From NCBI RefSeq assembly GCF_000737335.2, contig NZ_JMCC02000007.1, positions 60,405 to 124,404 on the forward strand: a DNA stretch of 64,000 bases, written 5' to 3'. This document shows positions 1 to 9,432 of this stretch, piece by piece. The notes under the pieces were generated by a model. It was not told the DNA's origin, did not search any database, and saw only the letters and a list, made by a program, of their open reading frames with translations. This DNA is from Enhygromyxa salina (lineage in GTDB: Bacteria; Myxococcota_A; Polyangia; Nannocystales; Nannocystaceae). Both the position numbers and the translations under genes were made by a program. Position 1 is the stretch's first letter. Each line of letters begins with the position of its first letter.

Positions 1-1
1 G

Positions 2-979
2 CTCGCCGAGGACCCCAGCGACTTTCACGTTGAACGGGCCCGGATCTGGCGAATGGGGCCCGCACGCTGGGCCGTGGGCGGGTTCGAGCTCCCGCACCAT
101 CCACCGGGCGATCCGCGCGGAGTCACGTCGGCCCAGCCGCTCGAGGCGGTGATCGTCGATCCCGCAGGGCCGCGCGTGCTGCTGCCGCTCGAGGATCTGG
201 CGGCTCGAGCGTCGCCCTCCGCGGTGGCCTCGGCTTGGTCGGCGCTGCGGCTGATCGCGGTGCTCTCGCCTGGGGATCTCGTCGCGGGTCTAAAGCGAGA
301 GCTGCGGCCAACGCCGTGGCTGACCGTCTCGGCCGGCGTCGGCCTGAGTCCGATCTCCAGCGAAGATGATCATTTACGCGCGCGCTGGGCTGACCCGGCT
401 TGCGGGTTCAGCCTCGAGCTCGCCCTCGACACCCAGGATTTTGGACCGCTCTACGAGCCCGGACCCGCCGGGCCGCCAAGCGACGCGCCCGAGCCCGCCG
501 GCACCGTTGGCCACCGCCTCGCGCCCGGGACCGAGGTGTTCGTGGCGGCTGACGCCCGTGAGCCGATCCTGCATCTGGATCCAGCGACCCCCGGGCAGAC
601 CGAGCACATGAGCGCAGGCCAGCGCGTGATCCTCGAGGGCGCGCCAAGCCGAGGTCGCCAGGCGATCAGCTTGCGCTGCCGCGGGGTCCAGGTTCGCGGG
701 TTTGTCTCGACCAAGGCGATCATCGAGACCACCACGCGCTACGCCGTGGTCGCGGACACGCCGCCGCCGAGCTCGAGCTGCGCCGGGTTCGAAGCCGAGT
801 CGATCGCCGTGCCCCGAGCGACGCCCCTCTACGAACCAACCGGAACCGCCGACGCGGTGTTGGTTGGCGTCGTGGCGAACGACGTCGAGCTGCTCGCGCG
901 CCCCGGCACCGATGGTTGGTGGGCCGGGTGCGTGGGCAGCCCGTGGGGCGACCTCTTGTTTCAGTTCCGGCTGCGGTAG
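2..979 (+). CDS. Hypothetical protein, 5' end outside window
   Basis: The frame is open from the second base of the window (reading LAEDPSDFHVERARIW) into a Met at base 53, so the gene probably begins upstream and 325 codons are visible. I do not recognise the family. The C-terminal third has short beta-rich stretches around GFVSTKA and a closing Trp-rich segment (GWWAGC) that resemble bacterial SH3-like modules, but this is only an impression. There is no membrane segment in the visible part. The last 19 bases overlap the 3' end of the convergent acyltransferase gene, so the two transcripts must run into each other. Confidence 0.6.
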   Translation, partial: LAEDPSDFHVERARIWRMGPARWAVGGFELPHHPPGDPRGVTSAQPLEAVIVDPAGPRVLLPLEDLAARASPSAVASAWSALRLIAVLSPGDLVAGLKRELRPTPWLTVSAGVGLSPISSEDDHLRARWADPACGFSLELALDTQDFGPLYEPGPAGPPSDAPEPAGTVGHRLAPGTEVFVAADAREPILHLDPATPGQTEHMSAGQRVILEGAPSRGRQAISLRCRGVQVRGFVSTKAIIETTTRYAVVADTPPPSSSCAGFEAESIAVPRATPLYEPTGTADAVLVGVVANDVELLARPGTDGWWAGCVGSPWGDLLFQFRLR

Positions 980-2184
980 GCGCCGATGTGCCGATCCAAG
1001 AAGTGCTTCCACATGTTGGTCGAGTGCTCGATCGGTGAGATCTGAAAATTGTCTTCGGCGGTGCGGATTTGCAGCTTGTTGCCGACCTGCAGCAGCACCG
1101 CGCGGACATGCTCGAACGAGATCTCGATCGACTCGTCGCGGCTGTGATCCGTGAACCGGACGCGGTCTCGAAACACCTCGACGCGCCCGAGCCCGAGCGC
1201 CTCGGGCTCGACCTGGCCATAGTGGATCTGATGCAGCTCGGCCTCGCACTCAATCGCGACGCCGTCGGCCGCGTAGCGGTTGTTGTCCAACACTGGCAGC
1301 TCGCCGAAGTGCTCGAGGACCCGCTGATAGGCCTCGTCAATGTGCATGTCGAGAGCCGGCCCGCCCTCGCCGCGCAGCCAACAGGCCAGATCCACCCGCC
1401 AGCGGGCGTTGCAGCCATTGCAGCTCACGCTGTCGTCGTCGTTGGGGACCAGCTCCAGGCTGCTGCGGCCAAAGCACTGGGGGCACGCCCACATGAATTC
1501 GGGCAGGCCATACGCCAGGCGTGAGCCGAACGAGCGCGGTGGGATCTGGACTTGGTAGGGATCCACGCTGACGTACTTCGCGACATCTTCGGTGATCTGC
1601 TCGGCCGAGACCTCGTCGCCGTAGTGCTTCAGCGCGACGTGTTCGATCACCAGCGGGATCGACCGCGGGTACTTGGCCCAGCGTGGCCACTGCATGTGCC
1701 CGGTCGAGACCCGCACGAACCCAACCGGCACGCCCAGGCGCTTGGCCATGCGACCGATCCCCGGCTTGATCGGGTTGGTCCGGCCGGTCCAGGTTCGGTC
1801 GCCCTCGGGGAACACCAAGACCGCGTCGCCCCTGCGGATCCGCCGTTCGACCTCGATCAGCGCGGCCGGATCCTTCATGCCCTTCTTGAACGGGATCATG
1901 CTGAAGTAAGGCATCATCCAGCCAAAGTAGGGCACCCGCAGCAGCTGATCCGTGCCCAGAATGTGGGTCTGCCGCAGGTTCGAGAACGGGACCATCATCA
2001 CGTCCCACGGACACGGGTGGTTGCTGACCATCAGCATCGGGCCGCGGCGCGGGAATTTGACGTGGCGAACGATCTTCAGGCGCACGCCGGGGGCGACCGT
2101 GCCCACGGCGATGGTCCAGAGCATCTTCCAGACACCCCAGCGGATGACGTCGTCGCGGGTTCGGGACGGAGCGGCGTTGGACAT
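961..2184 (-). CDS. PlsC-type lysophospholipid acyltransferase with zinc ribbon
   Basis: Predicted membrane-associated acyltransferase that transfers an acyl chain to a lysophospholipid or similar acceptor. The family hallmarks are visible: the catalytic HX4D box in SNHPCPWD (about residues 54-61) and the FPEGDR box (125-130). After the acyltransferase core comes a Cys-X2-Cys ... Cys-X2-Cys pair (CPQC ... CNGC), a small zinc ribbon that is not part of the usual PlsC domain, followed by a C-terminal domain of unknown role. I chose the ATG at 2184. A GTG at 2217 would overlap the stop of the upstream lipoprotein gene (GTGA) and would add 11 residues. It is probably the last gene of the minus-strand run that starts at 6803. 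Confidence 0.85.
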   Translation of the reverse strand: MSNAAPSRTRDDVIRWGVWKMLWTIAVGTVAPGVRLKIVRHVKFPRRGPMLMVSNHPCPWDVMMVPFSNLRQTHILGTDQLLRVPYFGWMMPYFSMIPFKKGMKDPAALIEVERRIRRGDAVLVFPEGDRTWTGRTNPIKPGIGRMAKRLGVPVGFVRVSTGHMQWPRWAKYPRSIPLVIEHVALKHYGDEVSAEQITEDVAKYVSVDPYQVQIPPRSFGSRLAYGLPEFMWACPQCFGRSSLELVPNDDDSVSCNGCNARWRVDLACWLRGEGGPALDMHIDEAYQRVLEHFGELPVLDNNRYAADGVAIECEAELHQIHYGQVEPEALGLGRVEVFRDRVRFTDHSRDESIEISFEHVRAVLLQVGNKLQIRTAEDNFQISPIEHSTNMWKHFLDRHIGAYRSRN

Positions 2185-2213
2185 CGCGGCCGGCAGTGTA
2201 CGGCAGTCTGGCG

Positions 2214-3527
2214 TCACCCTGTAGGCGGAAAGCTCACCAAACCCAGGCCCACGCCGGTCATGTCCGAGTAGGTGTAGGGCTCGTTCAACCCAGTCGCCGT
2301 CAGCAAGGTTTGATACGTGTCTGGGTCGACCTTGAACGCGGTGCTCGTGCCCTGATCCACGACCCAGATCTTGCCTTCAATGTCGATGCTGATCCCAACC
2401 GGCATCGCCGCGCCGGCCAGCGGCACCGCGGGGTGCGCGACGGTCTTGCTGAGCGTGTCGATCTCGACCAGCAGCGAGCTCCCGTTGTTGGCGACCCAGC
2501 CGCGCCCTTCCGTGTCGATCATCATCCCGCGAAAGCTGGCACCGGGGACGTCGATGAAGTCCCACTGCGCCGTGCTTGGGTCGAAGTGGTAGACGGTGCG
2601 GGCCCCGGCGATCCATGGGTGGCCGTCGGCGTCGAGCGCCATCCCGTAGGTCCACTGCTCGCCGTTTGGCGGCGCTGGGATCTCGTGGACGTCCATGGTC
2701 AGGTCGCCGCCGTCGATCCGCACCAGCGGACCAACCTTCCAACCAACCACCCAAAAGTCGCCGGCTTTGTTGGTTGCGCCGCCGTAGGGTCCCCACTGGT
2801 CGCCGGGCCACGCCACGCTGACCTCGTCGAGCAGCTCGCCGGTCTCACCGTTCAGCCGGCGGAAGGTCCCGTTGTCGACGTCGCGCCAGCCAACCCACAC
2901 ACGCGGCTTCGTGCAGTCGTCGGGGCCAACGCCCTCCCACGCGACCGGTCGCGGGCCGTACTGGTTGTTGGTCGTGCCGCCGCTTGGCAGCGGCACATGC
3001 CACAGCACGCACTCGTCCTCGCCCCACTTGCGCACGTCGCTTGGGCCGTGCGAGGTGTCGATCTTGCCGTCGGTGTCGAGGTCGACGCAGCGGTCCTCGG
3101 TGGCGGCGATCTTGGCGATGCCGCCCGCGCGGTCGACCACGACCGCGTCGCCTAGCAGGTTGACGGAGGTTCGTGAAGGATCCGCGGCGCCGGGACCCGC
3201 GAGGTAGCGCGCCTCTTCGATCCCGGTCTCGGTGTTGATCTTGGAGACCGTGCCCTCTGGCGAGTTGGAGATCCAAATGTGGCGAAGTGAGTCCTCGTCC
3301 AGACTGTTGCCCGATCCGTCGGCGCAGCCGCCGGCCAGCGCGTCGATCTGCTCGAGGTCGAGCCGGATCGAGCCGTCGTCGGAGGTCTCCAAGATCCCGA
3401 TGAAGGTGCTGATCCCGGAGCCCACGCCGTCGTCGGTGCGGGTCACGCCTGTGGCAGTCTGACTGCACGCGACGCCACCTAGCGCGATCATGATGGTGGC
3501 GAGTGCGGGTACACTACGGACATCCAT
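2214..3527 (-). CDS. Lipoprotein with Vgb/NHL-like beta-propeller
   Basis: A 437-residue secreted lipoprotein. The N-terminus is a signal peptide ending in a lipobox (LGGVAC, Cys about residue 21). The mature part has repeated segments of the type GRGWVAN, GKIWVVD, GHPWIAG and GDFWVVG, each about 40-60 residues apart. This spacing and the W-V/I-aromatic pattern fit the blades of the streptogramin-lyase-like (Vgb) or NHL beta-propeller superfamily. Lipoproteins of this kind are common in myxobacteria and their ligands are mostly unknown. I do not claim lyase activity. The stop codon overlaps a possible GTG start of the acyltransferase gene downstream. Confidence 0.75.
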   Translation of the reverse strand: MDVRSVPALATIMIALGGVACSQTATGVTRTDDGVGSGISTFIGILETSDDGSIRLDLEQIDALAGGCADGSGNSLDEDSLRHIWISNSPEGTVSKINTETGIEEARYLAGPGAADPSRTSVNLLGDAVVVDRAGGIAKIAATEDRCVDLDTDGKIDTSHGPSDVRKWGEDECVLWHVPLPSGGTTNNQYGPRPVAWEGVGPDDCTKPRVWVGWRDVDNGTFRRLNGETGELLDEVSVAWPGDQWGPYGGATNKAGDFWVVGWKVGPLVRIDGGDLTMDVHEIPAPPNGEQWTYGMALDADGHPWIAGARTVYHFDPSTAQWDFIDVPGASFRGMMIDTEGRGWVANNGSSLLVEIDTLSKTVAHPAVPLAGAAMPVGISIDIEGKIWVVDQGTSTAFKVDPDTYQTLLTATGLNEPYTYSDMTGVGLGLVSFPPTG

Positions 3528-3598
3528 CTATCGAGCATTGGAGCCGAATGTGCTCACGTCCAGCGCATAGATTTGCCTGCGCGTTTTGCTTTTGTCGT

Positions 3599-4525
3599 TT
3601 AGCGCAGATGGCGAGACATCGCGCGTGCGATCGGGACGCTCACGCTGAATTCGCTGCGCTGTTCGAACAGCTTGGCGAGGCGCTCGAGCCGACGCTCGAG
3701 CGGCGTCTTCAGCTCGCGTTGCTTGGCGACGAGCGCAGGATCCAGCCCGTCGGCGTCTGGATCGGCGAGATCGATCGCGTGCAATTCGAGATGCAAATGG
3801 CGGACTTGCGCCGCCTCTTTGCGCAGCAACGCGACCTGCGGCCGCGTCATCATGGGCGCCGTGTCACCCAGCAAGAAGGTGCCGATCAGCGGCACCCGCA
3901 GCGCGCGGCTGACCGAGATTGGGACCTCCCACAGGCCATGCTCGGGCAGATAGTGCACGGTCGTTGGGCCCATGAAGCTGCGCGCGCCGTCGACCTGCGA
4001 GGCCGAGCGGCGGCCAAACAGGCGGCGCAGCCCCAGCACGCCGAGCTTGCCCATGTAGTAGGTGGGTGAGGGCAGCAGCGAGCTGTCGTAGGCGTAGCCG
4101 AGCGCGCTGGCCTGCATCAACATGTTGCGATCGTGGGTGTAGCCCGGCGCGCGAAAGCCCTTGGGCGTGGCGCCGAGCTTTCGCAGCAGCGTGTCGCAGC
4201 GGCGCAGATCCGCCGCGATGTCGGCGGCCGGCCAACGATGCAGATCGTAGGCATGTGAGAACGAGTGATTGGCGAGCTCGTGGCCTTCATCGATCGCACG
4301 CACGAGCGCCGCCGCTCCGCGCCCGCCGGCCGCGAGGTCGCGCTCGAGGTCACGGCCGATCACGAAGATCGTCGCGCGCACATCGAGCTGCTTGAACACG
4401 TCCAAGAAGCGCGGCAACCACCGCTCCAGCGCGAGCGCTGCGGTGTCCGCCGACGGCTCGGCGAGCCCGTGGATTGCGTGGTAACAGGCGAGATCGTCGA
4501 GATCCAAGCTGACTATTGTCGACAC
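3599..4525 (-). CDS. Polysaccharide deacetylase (NodB fold)
   Basis: A 308-residue carbohydrate esterase family 4-type enzyme, which removes N-acetyl groups from amino-sugar polymers. The NodB motifs are present: DLDD near the N-terminus (residues 8-11, metal and catalytic Asp), HSFSH (87-91, metal-binding His pair) and RAPGY (125-129). There is no signal peptide, so a cytoplasmic substrate such as a lipid-linked precursor is likely. The start is a GTG at 4525. It lies 14 bases downstream of the glycosyltransferase gene, so the two are probably cotranscribed and act on the same glycan. Confidence 0.87.
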   Translation of the reverse strand: MSTIVSLDLDDLACYHAIHGLAEPSADTAALALERWLPRFLDVFKQLDVRATIFVIGRDLERDLAAGGRGAAALVRAIDEGHELANHSFSHAYDLHRWPAADIAADLRRCDTLLRKLGATPKGFRAPGYTHDRNMLMQASALGYAYDSSLLPSPTYYMGKLGVLGLRRLFGRRSASQVDGARSFMGPTTVHYLPEHGLWEVPISVSRALRVPLIGTFLLGDTAPMMTRPQVALLRKEAAQVRHLHLELHAIDLADPDADGLDPALVAKQRELKTPLERRLERLAKLFEQRSEFSVSVPIARAMSRHLR

Positions 4526-4539
4526 GTGGAAGCAGCCTA

Positions 4540-5340
4540 TCAGCTCCGCTTGCGGCGGGGGTCGAGGCCGAGATCCGCGAGATCTTTGCCGAGGTGAATC
4601 GAGACCATCAGCCGGCCTAGGTTGCCGAGCACCCGCGGTACCCGACGTGCCAGGTTGATCGAGGGGGCGCGCTTTTCTTCGATCTCGACCGGGATCTCGA
4701 GCACCCGCACGCCCTCGCGCTCGGCGCGGATCACCAGCTCCGAGGCGAACACGTCGTAGTCGACGATGCAGCGGGCCGCGATCGGGGCGACCGCGGACCG
4801 ACGCATGGCCTTGAGCCCGTGGGTGTCGGTGCCAGAGAAGCCCAGGCTGACGCGCAGCAGCCCGTTGTAGATCTTGGTCGCGGTCCGGCGGGCGAGCGGG
4901 CGCTTGTCGTGGGCGCCGGTCATCGCCTTGCTGCCGATCACCAGGTCCGCCTGGTCAGCGCGCAGCAGCCCGAGCGCGCGCAGGTGGAAGTCCACGTCGC
5001 ACAGATCGATCTCTTCGCAGATCACGAACTTGCCGCGCGCGCGAAAGATCGCCTCGCGCAGGGCTCCGCCGTAGTTGGGCTCGGGGTACGAGAACCACCG
5101 CAGCCGGGCCGGGTAGCGCGCGGCGAGCTGCTCGGCGATCGACACGGTCGCGTCGGAGCTGCCGTTCTCTGCCAGCACGACCTCGAACTCCAGGCCGGCG
5201 GCCTCGAGCTCGGCGAACAGCTGGGTGACGCTGGCCTCGAGGATCGACTCCTCGTTGTAGATCGGGATCACGACGCTGAGCTCGGGTCCGGCTCGATCTT
5301 TGGCGCCGTCTTGGGCCGCGTCTTGGCTTGGATCTGTCAT
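4540..5340 (-). CDS. Family 2 glycosyltransferase
   Basis: A 266-residue GT-A-fold glycosyltransferase resembling dolichyl-phosphate-mannose-synthase-like enzymes. The N-terminal nucleotide-sugar-binding strand reads LSVVIPIYNEE, followed by LAENGSSDAT, both typical of GT2. There is no C-terminal membrane pair, unlike many DPM1-like proteins. The ATG at 5340 overlaps the stop of the upstream oxidoreductase gene (ATGA), implying translational coupling. The reading frame is open further upstream, but that part is antisense-like read-through of the oxidoreductase gene, so the short form is preferred. The donor and acceptor sugars cannot be told from the sequence. Confidence 0.87.
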   Translation of the reverse strand: MTDPSQDAAQDGAKDRAGPELSVVIPIYNEESILEASVTQLFAELEAAGLEFEVVLAENGSSDATVSIAEQLAARYPARLRWFSYPEPNYGGALREAIFRARGKFVICEEIDLCDVDFHLRALGLLRADQADLVIGSKAMTGAHDKRPLARRTATKIYNGLLRVSLGFSGTDTHGLKAMRRSAVAPIAARCIVDYDVFASELVIRAEREGVRVLEIPVEIEEKRAPSINLARRVPRVLGNLGRLMVSIHLGKDLADLGLDPRRKRS

Positions 5341-6803
5341 GTGCGTGTGCCTTCGCGGCGGGCGACCGCTTCTGTGGCCGCGGCCGCGCCCGTGTGGCCG
5401 TTGGCCCACTGCGCGGCGGCGAGGCCCGAGAGCATGCTGTCTTCCATGGAGTTGTAGATCCACGCGCCGTAGCGCCCACACGAGCGAACGCCCACGCGCT
5501 CGAGCCAGGCGCTGATGGTCTGGGTCGCGGGGCCGTGATCCTCGTCGAACACCACGTAGGCGTACTCGACGTCGCGGGTCCGCGCGAAGCGGATGTCTTC
5601 GACGCTGGCGAGCGCCCCGATCTCGACCAGCTGCTGGGCGATCTGGGCCATGTTGGGCGCGCGCTCGCGGTCGCTCAGCTCGACGTAGAGCGACGCGGCG
5701 TCGGGCGGTGCCATGCTCGCAACCGCGTTGGAGTAGGCGCCGACGCGAAAGAAGTCGAAGCGCAGCTCGGGGACATAGACCCAGTGCCAATCCGCCGGGA
5801 TCGGGCGCGTGGTCGCGACGTCGAGGTAGCGCCAACGGACCCAGCGCAGCGCGGCCGCGGCCTCGCGGACCTCGGGCGGGGCTTCGGGGATCCGGGCGAT
5901 CAGCTCGGGCAGCGGGATGCTGGAGATCAGCGCTTGGTAGTCGATCCAGTCGGGCGCGCTCGACAGCTTGACCCGGCGCGTGCTCGGCTCGATCTCTTCG
6001 ACCGTGGTGTGGGTCCGCAGCTGACCTTCGCCGGCGCGCTCGCGGGCCTCGATGCGCCCGCGCAGGGCCTGCGGCAGCGCGTCGATCCCCCCCGCGCGCG
6101 GGTACATGAAGTTGACGTTGTAGCCGAGCCCGGTCTGGGCCAGCCCGATCGCGCCCCCGATGATCTGCGCTGCGTTGGGCTCGGGCACGAACCGGCGGAC
6201 CCACTCGGGCGCGAGCCGATCCGGGTGCATGCCCCACAGCTTGGTGTTGTAGGGGACGAAGAAGTGGCGGGCGATCCCGCGGCCGAACTTGGCGATCGCG
6301 TAGGCCTCGAAGCTGCGGGGATCGGTCGCCCAGTCCTCGCCGCGCGCGGCGGCTTCACGGGCCTCGACCAGGGCGACCAGGCACTCTTGCACGACGTCGA
6401 GCGGGAGCCCGTGCAAATTGGCCTGAAACGGATACTCGAGCTCGGCGCCGTGCGAGTGGATCTTGGTCTTGCGCTCGACAGAGACCCACGCTGACGCCTG
6501 CCCCGGTTGGCTGGGGAACAGCTCGGCGAGCAGCGCCTTGCTGCGATCGTCGCGGAGGTGCAGCCAGTGTCCGGTGACGTCGAAGGTGTGGCCCTGCTCG
6601 CGATGGCTGCGGGCGTGACCGCCGACTTGGCCGTGCTGCTCGACCAGCAAGAACGGGGCCGCGCGGAGGTGGTAGGCCGCGCACAGACCCGTCAGCCCGG
6701 CACCCAAGATCACCACGGGGGCGGCGTTCGGCTCCGAGCGGGCGGCCGAGCTGATGGAATTGCTTCGGTTGGAGCCGGCAAAAAAGTTGCCCGTCGGGGA
6801 CAC
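5337..6803 (-). CDS. FAD-dependent oxidoreductase, amine-oxidase/UDP-galactopyranose-mutase-like
   Basis: A flavoprotein with an N-terminal dinucleotide-binding motif (VILGAGLTGLCAAYHL, about 30 residues from the chosen start). The segment FFVPYNTKLWGMHPDRL is the kind of conserved block seen in UDP-galactopyranose mutase and protoporphyrinogen-oxidase-like enzymes that sit in sugar clusters. I chose the GTG at 6803. The frame is open to 6983, but the extra 60 codons would cross the promoter and the start of the divergent kinase gene and have atypical composition. The reaction is not known. Its overlap with the glycosyltransferase gene suggests a role in making an unusual sugar or glycolipid. 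Confidence 0.8.
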   Translation of the reverse strand: MSPTGNFFAGSNRSNSISSAARSEPNAAPVVILGAGLTGLCAAYHLRAAPFLLVEQHGQVGGHARSHREQGHTFDVTGHWLHLRDDRSKALLAELFPSQPGQASAWVSVERKTKIHSHGAELEYPFQANLHGLPLDVVQECLVALVEAREAAARGEDWATDPRSFEAYAIAKFGRGIARHFFVPYNTKLWGMHPDRLAPEWVRRFVPEPNAAQIIGGAIGLAQTGLGYNVNFMYPRAGGIDALPQALRGRIEARERAGEGQLRTHTTVEEIEPSTRRVKLSSAPDWIDYQALISSIPLPELIARIPEAPPEVREAAAALRWVRWRYLDVATTRPIPADWHWVYVPELRFDFFRVGAYSNAVASMAPPDAASLYVELSDRERAPNMAQIAQQLVEIGALASVEDIRFARTRDVEYAYVVFDEDHGPATQTISAWLERVGVRSCGRYGAWIYNSMEDSMLSGLAAAQWANGHTGAAAATEAVARREGTRT

Positions 6804-6981
6804 GTCCGGCGGTTGTAGCAGCAAAGCCGGCGGTGTGCCGAAGTGGCCGCAGCGTGGCTGAGTTGGGCGCCATGGGGCTTTTTGAGATCTTGGGTGGCCC
6901 CGGTCTCGACCGCGATAGCTGCCGTCGCTGGTGGCCGCGTCGACGCTGGACAGCCGGATCCGTGGCCTGCACACTCGGCGC

Positions 6982-8046
6982 ATGGAGCTCCACAGCCTCG
7001 GCGGCTATCGCTTGCTCGAGCCCGTCCCCACGCTGAGCTCGACCACCCGCTGCTTTCTGGCGTGCCTCGACAGCGCCCCCGAAGGCTCGCCGCCGACCGC
7101 CCTGGCCAAGGTCCTGATGCCCGGCGAGGGCGAGGTGTACTCGGTGCTCAAGGCGCAATTTGCCCACGAGGCCAACCTGTTGCGCAGCTTCAGCCACCCG
7201 GGGATCCCCAGCCTTCGAGCCGCCGGGACCCGGACTGGCGTCGACTTCTTCGTGATGGACTACATCGCGGGGGTCGATCTGGGCGTGCTGCTTGGCCACG
7301 AGAGCGGCGAGCCGCGACCGCTGAGCAAGGAGCTCGCGGTGTACATCCTGGGCCAGCTCGCCGATGCGCTGCGCTACGTCCACACCTTCGAGGTCTCGAC
7401 CGAGCCCGAGGCGGACGGCGAGGCGGATGGCGAGGCAACTGGCGAGGCCAAGCCCACGTCGGCGAGCGACGACGACGACGACGACGATGACGGCGATGAC
7501 GGCGGCGGCGACGGCTTCGAGGACCTCGACGTCCTGCACCGTGATCTGTGCCCCGCCAACGTCTACCTCTCGCTCGACGGCGACGTGATCCTGGGTGACT
7601 TTGGCTCGGCGACCAGCAAGTGGTTGGCGCCCGAGTTCACCTCTGCCGACGCCGGGCACGTGGCCTACAAGGCGCCCGAGCGGGTGACCGGCAGCGGCAA
7701 GGCCACCGTCAAGAGCGACCTGTTCTCGCTTGGGGTGATCCTGTGGGAGATCCTTCGGGGCGAGCGCTGCTTCACCGCCGGCAACGAGCTCGAGACCATG
7801 GACGAGATCGTCCGCTTCGACATCTCGCACTCGAGCCGCCGGGTCTCGGGCCTGTCGTCCAAGCTGTCCGAGGTGCTGCGGCGGAACTTGGATCGGGATC
7901 CCGAGCGCCGGTATCCGCATGCGTACAAAGTGCTGCAGCGGCTGAGCCAGTCGCCCGAGGCCGGCGCCGCCGAGAAGTCGCGGCAGGAGCTCTCGCGGAT
8001 GGTCGCCGAAGCGATGGCGGCCCGGGTGCCGTCGAAGCCTCGGTAG
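6982..8046 (+). CDS. Atypical Ser/Thr protein kinase-like protein with acidic insert
   Basis: A 354-residue Hanks-type kinase domain. Visible elements: probable ATP-binding Lys43 (ALAKV), helix-C Glu63, the catalytic loop HRDLCPAN (186-193), DFG (206-208), and APE (231-233). Two things are odd. The N-terminal strand pair has no Gly-X-Gly-X2-Gly loop (it reads LLEPVPTLSST). A 45-residue acidic Glu/Asp/Gly insert (about 139-182, including eight consecutive Asp) sits just before the catalytic loop. There is no transmembrane segment. I chose ATG 6982 over GTG 6931 because homology begins at GGYRLLE. It is the first gene of a three-gene operon, 21 bases before the ATPase gene. Confidence 0.85.
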   Translation: MELHSLGGYRLLEPVPTLSSTTRCFLACLDSAPEGSPPTALAKVLMPGEGEVYSVLKAQFAHEANLLRSFSHPGIPSLRAAGTRTGVDFFVMDYIAGVDLGVLLGHESGEPRPLSKELAVYILGQLADALRYVHTFEVSTEPEADGEADGEATGEAKPTSASDDDDDDDDGDDGGGDGFEDLDVLHRDLCPANVYLSLDGDVILGDFGSATSKWLAPEFTSADAGHVAYKAPERVTGSGKATVKSDLFSLGVILWEILRGERCFTAGNELETMDEIVRFDISHSSRRVSGLSSKLSEVLRRNLDRDPERRYPHAYKVLQRLSQSPEAGAAEKSRQELSRMVAEAMAARVPSKPR

Positions 8047-8067
8047 ATCGGGTGTAGACTGCGCGTC

Positions 8068-9432
8068 GTGGTCGCGTCACACACGCCCGAGCAGGCGATC
8101 TGGGAGAAGCTGTACGAGCGCTTCGATCCCGAGCAGCCGGCGTTCAAGCCGGGCTGGCGAGTCGAGCGCAAGTACAGCCCGGCGCGGGACATTGCCAGCG
8201 AGCTCGCGCGCCCGATGGGGGGCCACAAGCGCTTCATGCTGCTTGGCGGGATCGGCAGCGGCAAATCGACGGAGCTGCTGGGGGTGGCGGAGACTCGCAG
8301 CGCCGATGGACCGGTGATCTTCGTTGACCTGGTGGGCCACTTTGAAAACACGGTTGGCGACGCGACCGCGCTGCAGCGTGTTCAGCCTTGGGAGGTGCTC
8401 TTGCTCGTGGGGCTCGCGGTGGTCCACGCGGGCACGGCTCGGTTTGGCCAAATGTGGCCCAAGGAGCTGCTCCGGCGCTTCGACGAGGTCGGCCGCGAGT
8501 TCACCGACGACGACAACGATCAGCCCAGCTTCGACGCGGCCAAGCTGGCATCTACCGTGGCCGTACTCGCGGGTGGTGCCGTTGGGACCCTCGTTGGTGG
8601 CCCGGTCGGCGCGGGCGTCGGCGCGGGCTTGGTCGCGGCCGGGACCGCCGGTGCTGGGGTCCAATGGCGCTTCAAGCTTGGCATCCCGGGTCGGCGCGCA
8701 CGCAGCGATCAGGACGCTCGGGTGCAGCGCCTGCTCGATGTCGTCAATAAATTGCTAGGCGAGCTGCAGGCCCACGGCAGCAAGCTCGCCGTGTTTGTGG
8801 ACGGCCTCGATCGCATCGCCGATCGTGATCGCATCCGCGCGCTGTTCGTCGAATCGGCGCTGCTCGGCAGCCTCGAGTGCGACGTCGTCCTGACCGGGCC
8901 GATCGCGCTGCACTGGGGCTCACTGCGCAAGCACGTCCGCAAGTTCACGACCAAGATCCTCACCAACGCGCCAGTCGTGCGCCGTGACGATCCTTGGAGC
9001 TGGGAGCCAGGCGGCCCAGGGGTCACGCTGTGCGTCGAGGTCTATCGGCGCCGCACGGCCGACCTGCCGAGCGAGCTGATCCCGGTGCCCCTCCTGCACA
9101 AGCTCGCGTACTACTCCGGCGGCCGCCTCCGCGAGTTCGTCCGGCTGGTGCGCGAGCTGTCTGGGCCCGCTTGGGATCGCAGCCTGACCCAGGCCGACGA
9201 GCAGGTGGTCAATCACGCGATCGATCGCATGCGCGAGGAGACGGAGGCCGGGCTGACCAAGGCCCACCTGAACGTCCTGCGCGAGCTGCTCCGCGACCCC
9301 AGCGAGCTGCCCAACCACGACCTCGTCGAGGAGATGCTCGATGTGTGTCTGATCCTCCCGTACCCGAACGAGAGCGAATGGTATCTCCCTCACCCACTGC
9401 TGCTCAAAGCCAAGCTGCCGAAGCCTGGCTGA
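8068..9432 (+). CDS. P-loop ATPase of AAA/STAND type
   Basis: A 454-residue ATPase with a clear Walker A motif (GGIGSGKST, residues 60-68) and a Walker B-like strand (LAVFVDGLDRI, near residue 250). Between them is a Gly/Ala-rich hydrophobic stretch (about residues 165-200) that could be membrane-embedded or a flexible linker. The C-terminal part is helical and resembles the winged-helix/helical region that follows the ATPase core in STAND- and KAP-like proteins. The start is GTG 8068. The 3' end overlaps the next gene by 55 bases. The function is unknown. The order kinase, ATPase, large partner suggests a signalling complex. Confidence 0.8.
   Translation: MVASHTPEQAIWEKLYERFDPEQPAFKPGWRVERKYSPARDIASELARPMGGHKRFMLLGGIGSGKSTELLGVAETRSADGPVIFVDLVGHFENTVGDATALQRVQPWEVLLLVGLAVVHAGTARFGQMWPKELLRRFDEVGREFTDDDNDQPSFDAAKLASTVAVLAGGAVGTLVGGPVGAGVGAGLVAAGTAGAGVQWRFKLGIPGRRARSDQDARVQRLLDVVNKLLGELQAHGSKLAVFVDGLDRIADRDRIRALFVESALLGSLECDVVLTGPIALHWGSLRKHVRKFTTKILTNAPVVRRDDPWSWEPGGPGVTLCVEVYRRRTADLPSELIPVPLLHKLAYYSGGRLREFVRLVRELSGPAWDRSLTQADEQVVNHAIDRMREETEAGLTKAHLNVLRELLRDPSELPNHDLVEEMLDVCLILPYPNESEWYLPHPLLLKAKLPKPG

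Noticed and set aside
8994..9377. Upstream extension of the inactive-STAND-like protein
   Set aside because: The first 128 codons overlap the ATPase gene in a different frame and are Arg/Pro-rich; the ATG at 9378 is the sensible start.
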